From: Desulfurococcales archaeon
GTDB taxonomy: Archaea; Thermoproteota; Thermoprotei_A; Sulfolobales; Ignisphaeraceae
Direction: 5' to 3'
Assembly: GCA_028276605.1 (NCBI GenBank)
Contig: JAPYWC010000004.1
Location: 1-18,484 of the forward strand
DNA: 18,484 bases
Shown here: one piece after another, positions 14,052-18,484 of the stretch
Layout of the letters: the number at the start of each line of letters is the position of its first letter
Numbering within the stretch: the stretch's first letter is position 1
Program-made: the position numbers and the translations under genes
The notes under the pieces: model-generated
What the model was told of the DNA's origin: nothing
What the model saw: only the letters and a program-made list of their open reading frames with translations
Database searches by the model: none

Positions 14052-14110
14052 GTGTAACAATTATTTAGCATATACTTGCTATCAACCTGCGTTCCTGAGT
14101 TAAAACATAA

Positions 14111-14123
14111 TTATGTATAATAA
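14111..14123 (+). promoter_or_regulatory. TATA-like promoter element for the FBP aldolase/phosphatase gene
   Basis: TTATGTATAATAA, centred about 56 bases before ATG 14173. It predicts a leader of about 30 bases containing GTGA six bases before the ATG. A second A/T-rich segment (GATTAAAAT, near 14130) is an alternative. Confidence 0.35.
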
Positions 14124-14172
14124 ACACAAGATTAAAATTCCTCTTAGAGTTAAAGTAGCTCAGTGAAAAACT

Positions 14173-15330
14173 ATGACAGAGAAACAAATGGTTACAATAT
14201 CAGTTATCAAAGCAGATATAGGTTCACTGGCAGGGCACCACGTAGTTCACCCAGACACAATGGCGGCGGCGGCTAAGGTTCTTGCTGAAGCAAAGAGTAA
14301 AGGAATAATAATCGATTATTATGTTACGTATGTGGGTGACGACTTACAACTAATAATGACACATAGGAAAGGTGTGGACGCTCCGGAGATTCATGAAACT
14401 GCGTGGAACGCATTTAAAGAGGCAGCGAAGGTTGCAAAGGAGCTCGGTCTTTACGCAGCGGGACAAGATCTTCTATCGGATGCTTTCTCAGGAAATGTTA
14501 GAGGTCTAGGACCTGGAGTAGCTGAGATGGAGTTTGTTGAACGACCTTCGGAGCCTATAGTAGTCTTTATGGCTGACAAAACCGAGCCAGGAGCATTTAA
14601 CTTACCTCTGTTCAGAATCTTTGCAGATCCATTTAACACTGCAGGTCTAGTCATTGATCCAAAGCTTCATGACGGCTTCAAGTTCGAGGTCTATGATGTC
14701 ATAGCAGGCAAGTATGTTGTGATGAGCGCTCCAGAAGAGATGTACGACCTTCTAGCTTTGATTGGAACACCAGGAAGGTTTGTAATAAGAAGAGTTTATA
14801 GAAAGTCAGATAACGAGATTGCTGCTGTAGTATCAGTTGAAAGGCTTAACCTTATTGCTGGAAGATATGTTGGTAAAGATGATCCTGTAGCAATAGTTAG
14901 AGCGCAATCAGGGTTCCCAGCACTGGGTGAAATACTGGAGCCATTTGCATTCCCACACCTTGTTGCTGGTTGGATGAGAGGAAGTCACTTTGGTCCGCTG
15001 ATGCCAGTGCCACAGAGGTATGCTAAGTGTACAAGATTTGATGGACCACCACGAGTAGTGGCTCTAGGATTCCAAATAAAGAATGGCAGACTTATAGGAC
15101 CATCTGATCTGTTCGATGATCCAGCATTTGATGAGGCTAGAAGACTTGCACAAGTGATAGCTGATTACATGAGAAGGCATGGCCCATTCATGCCACACAG
15201 ACTTGGGCCAGAAGAGATGGAGTACACAACGTTGCCAGAGATATTACAGAAGCTTCAGAATAGGTTCGTGGAAGCAAAGCTATACGAAGTTAAAGCACCT
15301 AAGGTTAGAACAGAGCTTCTACACGATTAA
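14173..15330 (+). CDS. fbp: Fructose-1,6-bisphosphate aldolase/phosphatase (bifunctional, class V)
   Basis: 385 residues, the usual size. This enzyme condenses dihydroxyacetone phosphate with glyceraldehyde 3-phosphate and then removes the C1 phosphate, giving fructose 6-phosphate in one active site; it drives archaeal gluconeogenesis. The N-terminus VTISVIKADIGSLAGHH contains metal-binding Asp and His residues. Further metal-binding blocks are TYVGDDLQLIMTH (52-64) and VVFMADKTEPGAFN (130-143). The Schiff-base Lys is K235 and the catalytic Tyr Y232, in AGRYVGKDDP. GSHFGPLMPV and HGPFMPHRL complete the family pattern. Start ATG 14173 has GTGA six bases upstream. The TPI gene follows after 95 bases; TPI supplies the two triose substrates. 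A run of seven T at 15347-15353 after the stop may end the transcript. Confidence 0.97.
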   Translation: MTEKQMVTISVIKADIGSLAGHHVVHPDTMAAAAKVLAEAKSKGIIIDYYVTYVGDDLQLIMTHRKGVDAPEIHETAWNAFKEAAKVAKELGLYAAGQDLLSDAFSGNVRGLGPGVAEMEFVERPSEPIVVFMADKTEPGAFNLPLFRIFADPFNTAGLVIDPKLHDGFKFEVYDVIAGKYVVMSAPEEMYDLLALIGTPGRFVIRRVYRKSDNEIAAVVSVERLNLIAGRYVGKDDPVAIVRAQSGFPALGEILEPFAFPHLVAGWMRGSHFGPLMPVPQRYAKCTRFDGPPRVVALGFQIKNGRLIGPSDLFDDPAFDEARRLAQVIADYMRRHGPFMPHRLGPEEMEYTTLPEILQKLQNRFVEAKLYEVKAPKVRTELLHD

Positions 15331-15346
15331 AACTTAAACCTTATCA

Positions 15347-15353
15347 TTTTTTT
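15347..15353 (+). terminator. T-tract after the FBP aldolase/phosphatase gene
   Basis: Seven consecutive T, followed by CTCAATATTG, 17 bases after the stop codon and before the TPI TATA-like box. Archaeal RNA polymerase terminates at U-rich runs, so this is a reasonable terminator candidate. Confidence 0.4.
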
Positions 15354-15391
15354 CTCAATATTGAAATATACCAACACGATTTCATTCCATC

Positions 15392-15404
15392 AATATATAT
15401 ATAT
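15392..15404 (+). promoter_or_regulatory. TATA-like promoter element for the TPI gene
   Basis: An alternating AATATATATATAT stretch, about 22-34 bases before the GTG start at 15426. Its presence after a T-tract suggests that TPI has its own promoter and very short leader, rather than depending on fbp readthrough. Confidence 0.45.
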
Positions 15405-15425
15405 GAATTTGGTTGGGGGATCTAT

Positions 15426-16112
15426 GTGAAGGTACCAGTGCTAGCTATAAACTTTAAGGCTTATCCTTCAGCCTTTGGTAAGAAAGCTTTAGAAATAGCT
15501 AAAGCAGCAGAGAGGGCTGCTATAGAATATGGGGTCGAGGTTATCGTTATACCTCCAGCTACAGAACTTAGGCAAATAGCCGAATCAGTCTCAATTCCTG
15601 TCTTTGCTCAGCATGCAGATCCTTATGAGTTTGGCGCCTATACTGGATGGCTTCCTGTCGCTGCATTAAAGGAGATGAATGTTAGAGGTGTTCTAATCAA
15701 TCACAGCGAACATAGGCTTAGACTAGATGAAATTGTTGCTGTTGTGGAGCTTGCTAAGAAGTATGGTTTAGAAACCCTCGTATGTGCCGATACGCCATTG
15801 GCGGCAGCAAGTGTAGCTGTTTTAAGGCCTACGGCGATAGCTGTAGAGCCTCCAGAACTTATAGGTACAGGGATTGCAGTATCAAAGGCAAAGCCGGAGA
15901 TCATAACAAGTACAGTTGCGAAGGTTAGAGAGGTAAACAAGGACGTAATAATATTAACTGGTGCAGGTATTTCAACAGCAGAAGATGTTGAAGCAGCAGT
16001 AAGGCTGGGTACAGCAGGTGTGCTTGTTGCTTCAGCAATAATGAAAGCATCGAGTCCGGAGAAGGTAATAAACGAGATGGCTGCAGCATTAGCAAAATCT
16101 TTCAAGAAGTAA
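15426..16112 (+). CDS. tpiA: Triosephosphate isomerase (archaeal short form)
   Basis: 228 residues, the compact size typical of archaeal tetrameric TPI. It interconverts glyceraldehyde 3-phosphate and dihydroxyacetone phosphate. The active-site Lys is K11 (INFKAY), the His H93 (LINHSEHR) and the Glu E141 (AIAVEPPELIGTG). The phosphate-binding loops LTGAGIST (177-184) and TAGVLVASAI (196-205) are present. The start is GTG 15426, with GGGGGA a few bases upstream; the ATG two bases earlier is out of frame. It lies directly after the FBP aldolase/phosphatase gene, forming a gluconeogenesis/glycolysis pair. It is convergent with the HtrA-like gene, with only 13 bases between the stops. Confidence 0.97.
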   Translation: MKVPVLAINFKAYPSAFGKKALEIAKAAERAAIEYGVEVIVIPPATELRQIAESVSIPVFAQHADPYEFGAYTGWLPVAALKEMNVRGVLINHSEHRLRLDEIVAVVELAKKYGLETLVCADTPLAAASVAVLRPTAIAVEPPELIGTGIAVSKAKPEIITSTVAKVREVNKDVIILTGAGISTAEDVEAAVRLGTAGVLVASAIMKASSPEKVINEMAAALAKSFKK

Positions 16113-16125
16113 TTAGGGTTTATAC

Positions 16126-17088
16126 CTACATTTGAAGCTTGTTGATATCAATATGGCATTTTTTCTCTTTTAAACCTCCAATTACTGTCAACTCTATAAT
16201 GTTATTACCACTAATAATGCTTTTTGCTATGATTCTTCTGAAGTCCTCTAAGGTTGAGACCTCAACATCATTAACCTTAACAATTACATCACCAACATTA
16301 AGGTCGCACATCTTTAGCAACTCTTTGTTCAGTACCTCAGCCACTATAAGCCCATTCTTAAGTCCTAGCCTCCTCAATACAGTAGAAGACTGAAGAAGTC
16401 TAATACCTAACTTGATATGGATGATTCTTCCCACCTTCCTAATCATATGATAATCAAGAAGAATTCTTGTAGATGGTAATGCTAGGGACAGACTTTGACT
16501 TGAAATAGCTCTAGATATTATCATTCCAACACCTCTACCATCAAGATTAACAATAGGGGCTCCGCTCATTCCAGGAGCTATCGACATATTGAGCAAGATT
16601 AATCCTTCTAGTTGTTTTTCATAAACGTTGGATTTTACCTCAAGTCCACTTACCAAGCCGTAGGTTATAAAAGGCCTTAAAACACCTTCAGCAAAACCCA
16701 CTGAGAGAACAAATGAACCCTCCTCAACCAAACTGTCAAGAAGAGTTAAGGGAGAGCCTTCAGCGTCAACGTCTAAGAATATGACATCGTTATCGTCATC
16801 AATCCCTACTATACGAGCTTTATATACCTCGCCAGCGGGTGTAGCTACGCATATATTCATGGTTTCGCTTGGCACTGCTTTGAGTGTATGGTAAACACTG
16901 ACTACGGTATTCTTATCTATATAGAATCCTGTAGCAATAATTTCCTCGCTTAAGTACATAAGGGTCTCGCAACGACGTTTGGTTAGAATGATTGTGACTA
17001 TGGAGTTTAGAAGTGATGAATACAACCTTTTAAAGGATGCTTCAAGGAGTTTCAGCAAATTGTCCTGCTGTGGTATTGTCAATGACAT
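16126..17088 (-). CDS. HtrA/DegP-like trypsin-fold serine protease with one PDZ domain, apparently cytoplasmic
   Basis: 320 residues. The trypsin-like domain (about 25-215) keeps a plausible catalytic triad: H67 in VSVYHTLKAV, D101 in DNDVIFLDV and S175 in APGMSGAPIV. A single PDZ domain follows (about 228-312), with LGLKNGLIVAEV and GDVIVKVNDVEVSTLEDFR. Such proteases degrade misfolded or damaged proteins, with PDZ domains sensing peptide ends. There is no signal peptide or membrane helix at the N-terminus, unlike most bacterial DegP proteins. The His motif (YHT instead of the usual NxHVV) and GMSGAP are divergent, so activity should not be assumed. ATG 17088 is the start. A TTTTTAATATG element on the minus strand (17124-17134) may be its promoter. 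Confidence 0.85.
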   Translation of the reverse strand: MSLTIPQQDNLLKLLEASFKRLYSSLLNSIVTIILTKRRCETLMYLSEEIIATGFYIDKNTVVSVYHTLKAVPSETMNICVATPAGEVYKARIVGIDDDNDVIFLDVDAEGSPLTLLDSLVEEGSFVLSVGFAEGVLRPFITYGLVSGLEVKSNVYEKQLEGLILLNMSIAPGMSGAPIVNLDGRGVGMIISRAISSQSLSLALPSTRILLDYHMIRKVGRIIHIKLGIRLLQSSTVLRRLGLKNGLIVAEVLNKELLKMCDLNVGDVIVKVNDVEVSTLEDFRRIIAKSIISGNNIIELTVIGGLKEKKCHIDINKLQM

Positions 17089-17218
17089 TGTTTAGCCTAC
17101 CACTTAGTATTGTTTAAACCCTGCATATTAAAAATAGTAAAGATAGGCAGGTTTAACACATCTTCTAGTAAGTTTAAGGTGGAATAATATCTGTTTGAAA
17201 GTTTGAGGTGTGTATTAA

Positions 17219-17515
17219 ATGCCAGCCATGGTTATTATAGTTCGCGGTGTCCTGCGAGGATTTGGAGTGAGAGGCTACATTTATGAACAGATGCGTATGA
17301 GAAGATTGAAGGGATTTATAGAAGATCTCGATATCAATGAATTACTGGTTTGTGTTGAAGGTGACGCTGAAGCCATAACGAGTCTTGTGAATGCATTGCG
17401 TAAGATGGCTATACCCGCCATAATATCAGATATTGAGACTTATGAAACCGATGATTGTTACCATGAACAAGCCGATGGTGATATTGAAATAATAGTCAAA
17501 GACTTTGATCCGTAA
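17219..17515 (+). CDS. Acylphosphatase-like protein lacking the catalytic Asn
   Basis: 98 residues, the normal acylphosphatase size. VRGVLRGFGVRGYIYEQM (8-25) corresponds to the family's VxGxVQGVGFRxFV, with the phosphate-binding Arg at R18. KGFIEDLDINELLVCVEGD (31-49) aligns with the GWVxNxxDGxVEVxxEG block, and an amphipathic helix follows. At the position of the catalytic Asn there is D36. Acylphosphatases hydrolyse carboxyl-phosphate bonds; loss of Asn would reduce or abolish this, so it may have another role. The last 25 residues are strongly acidic. GAGGTG (17205-17210) lies eight bases before the ATG and sets the start. A TATA-like AGTTTAAGG near 17171-17179 is a possible promoter. It is convergent with the next gene. 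Confidence 0.72.
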   Translation: MPAMVIIVRGVLRGFGVRGYIYEQMRMRRLKGFIEDLDINELLVCVEGDAEAITSLVNALRKMAIPAIISDIETYETDDCYHEQADGDIEIIVKDFDP

Positions 17516-17568
17516 GTTCTACAGAGTTTGGCGAAAAAACAAACAAATTCTATAAGAGGTGCTTTAGG

Positions 17569-18243
17569 TTAGCTTAGCTCCTTTATCCGTGGACGTTTCT
17601 CTCTTTCCTCCTCGACCTCACCTCTAGTTTTTGTTGTCTTAATGTTAAATACAACCTCTAGATCTTGCGGCACATTAATGACTCGTTCTTCATATATGTA
17701 TTCGCCTTCGCCTTCTCCTTTCAATTCTTTATATACATAAATACTGAACTTTCCTTCAGGCACCTCTAGCTCACAATAACCATTGCCATCTGTTTCACAG
17801 GATGCAACAGCACGACCTTCAGTTTCTATAGTAACCTTTGCACCCTGCAATGGTGCATCTCTGAACAATGCCTTGACCCTGACCTTGTAATACTTGAGCT
17901 CCTTTACGCATGTGCCGAACCCCTTACTCGAAAAGAACTCATTTGTTTTTTGTGCTAGTTCCATTAGAAGCTTTTTGCTGTTCTCGCTAACTTGTTTGTC
18001 TAGCATAATGGTACGATAGAGTCTTGAGAAATTATCGCAGAACTCGGAATACTTGCTATTGTCAAAACGAACAGTGAGAGGAATAAGCTTATCCCTTACA
18101 GATTCTAGATACCTAAATAAAGATGGCTCAAACTTAATTATGTAGACATTAAACACCTTTGTTAAGAACTCGTGAATTTCATCGCTCACCGTCTTTACAA
18201 TTTCTTCCTCCTTCTTCTTAGTTTTCCAATCCTCAAAGCTCAT
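17569..18243 (-). CDS. Hypothetical protein: helical N-terminal half plus beta-sandwich (carboxypeptidase-regulatory-like) domain
   Basis: 224 residues; I do not recognise a family for the whole protein. Residues 1-115 are predicted mostly helical and charged (DEIHEFLTKVFN, RYLESVRDKLIPL, KLLMELAQKTNEFF). Residues 118-202 look like a beta-sandwich of the carboxypeptidase-regulatory or Ig-like type: YYKVRVKALFRDAPLQGAKV, then a TDGNGYCELEVPEGKFSIYV turn-strand pair and a closing strand LEVVFNI. The tail (203-224) is Lys/Arg/Glu-rich. C149 and C157 flank the TDGNGY turn and could form a disulfide. No signal peptide or membrane segment is seen, which is unusual for this kind of domain. GAGGTGA six bases before ATG 18243 sets the start. 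It is divergent from a flavodoxin-fold reductase gene and convergent with the acylphosphatase-like gene. Confidence 0.7.
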   Translation of the reverse strand: MSFEDWKTKKKEEEIVKTVSDEIHEFLTKVFNVYIIKFEPSLFRYLESVRDKLIPLTVRFDNSKYSEFCDNFSRLYRTIMLDKQVSENSKKLLMELAQKTNEFFSSKGFGTCVKELKYYKVRVKALFRDAPLQGAKVTIETEGRAVASCETDGNGYCELEVPEGKFSIYVYKELKGEGEGEYIYEERVINVPQDLEVVFNIKTTKTRGEVEEEREKRPRIKELS

Positions 18244-18371
18244 TTATTCTCACCTCATTTTTCCTACAACAGCTTTTATTTGCTCATAATTAAGTTAATA
18301 AAGTTTTTCTTGAGAAATCAAGAGAGCTAACCTTAGAAAAAGTAAAAACAGGTTAAGAGGGAGGAACATAA

Positions 18372-18484
18372 ATGAATCAGCAGGGCATTTCAATACTAAT
18401 TGTAAGTGCCTCACCACATAAATATGGTAGGGTCAGATTAACAGCCGAGGTATGTAAAAGAATAGCTGAAAAAATAGAGAATGT
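18372..18484 (+). CDS. Flavodoxin-fold NAD(P)H:FMN reductase-like protein, N-terminal fragment (cut by window edge)
   Basis: The ATG at 18372 is preceded at seven bases by GGGAGG, a strong Shine-Dalgarno. The 37 codons in the window read ISILIVSASPHKYGRVRLTA and continue as a helix (EVCKRIAEKIEN). The ILIVSASP beginning followed by a short polar loop and helix is the FMN phosphate-binding P-loop of NADPH-dependent FMN reductases and iron-sulfur flavoproteins. The usual loop is SxRxxGNT, here SPHKYGRVRLT. Only the first beta-alpha unit is visible, so substrate and subfamily cannot be told. It is divergent from the hypothetical gene at 17569-18243, sharing a 128-base upstream region. Confidence 0.65.
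   Translation, partial: MNQQGISILIVSASPHKYGRVRLTAEVCKRIAEKIEN

Noticed and set aside
15392..15404. TA dinucleotide repeat as a microsatellite or mobile-element target
   Set aside because: It is short and sits at the expected promoter distance before tpiA; a TATA box explains it better.
15701..16105. Minus-strand open frame of 134 codons opposite tpiA
   Set aside because: Ala/Ser/Thr-rich mirror of the TPI coding sequence; TPI is complete with all catalytic residues.
1..18484. CRISPR arrays, insertion sequences, defence islands or integrated elements
   Set aside because: No spaced direct repeats, transposase motifs, attachment-site duplications or tRNA-flanked insertions were seen; almost every gene is a core archaeal housekeeping family.

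Overview
The window is chromosomal DNA from a hyperthermophilic crenarchaeon (Thermoproteota). The gene set looks Desulfurococcales-like, but I cannot place the genus from sequence alone. Supporting markers are the Rpb8-type RNA polymerase subunit RpoG, an SmAP3-type Sm protein, PAN, a thermosome, KEOPS Cgi121, archaeosine transglycosylase, bifunctional FBP aldolase/phosphatase, ABCE1 and ribosomal protein S17e. Genes are AT-rich and tightly packed. Start codons include ATG, GTG and TTG. Many genes carry GGTG/GAGGTG Shine-Dalgarno sequences and TATA-like boxes about 25 bases ahead of the likely transcript start. I see no tRNA, rRNA, CRISPR array, insertion sequence or sign of recent transfer.

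Layout. 1-1928 (minus): MBF1-like factor, HflX GTPase and tRNA methyltransferase Trm56 form an overlapping operon. 2030-4520 (plus): proteasome-activating nucleotidase, a TGT-C2/PUA protein and a PAC2-family protein. 4553-4918 (minus): RpoG. 5113-7180 (plus): SmAP3-like protein and the catalytic part of archaeosine TGT. 7277-8851 (plus): HerA-like DUF87 ATPase, meeting the thermosome gene (8853-10514, minus) tail to tail. 10711-11859 (plus): S17e, a MoaD/ubiquitin-like protein ending in Gly-Gly, and Cgi121. 11860-12221: structured leader plus a Glu/Trp-only micro-ORF. 12222-14030: ABCE1. 14173-16112: FBP aldolase/phosphatase and triosephosphate isomerase. 16126-17088 (minus): HtrA-like protease. 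17219-17515 (plus): acylphosphatase-like protein. 17569-18243 (minus): unknown protein with a beta-sandwich domain. 18372 to the end (plus): start of a flavodoxin-fold reductase.

Functionally the window is mostly information processing and protein quality control. Four genes or gene pairs act in tRNA modification: Trm56, the two-part archaeosine TGT, Cgi121, and possibly the MoaD-like protein in thiolation. PAN, the PAC2 protein, the thermosome and the HtrA-like protease belong to protein turnover and folding. HflX, S17e and ABCE1 act at the ribosome. FBP aldolase/phosphatase and TPI form a gluconeogenic pair.

The most interesting points are: archaeosine TGT appears split at its C1/C2 junction into two separated genes; a 28-residue ORF of almost only Glu and Trp has its own promoter-like leader and a strong hairpin upstream; PAN lacks a canonical HbYX tail; and the acylphosphatase-like protein lacks the catalytic Asn.
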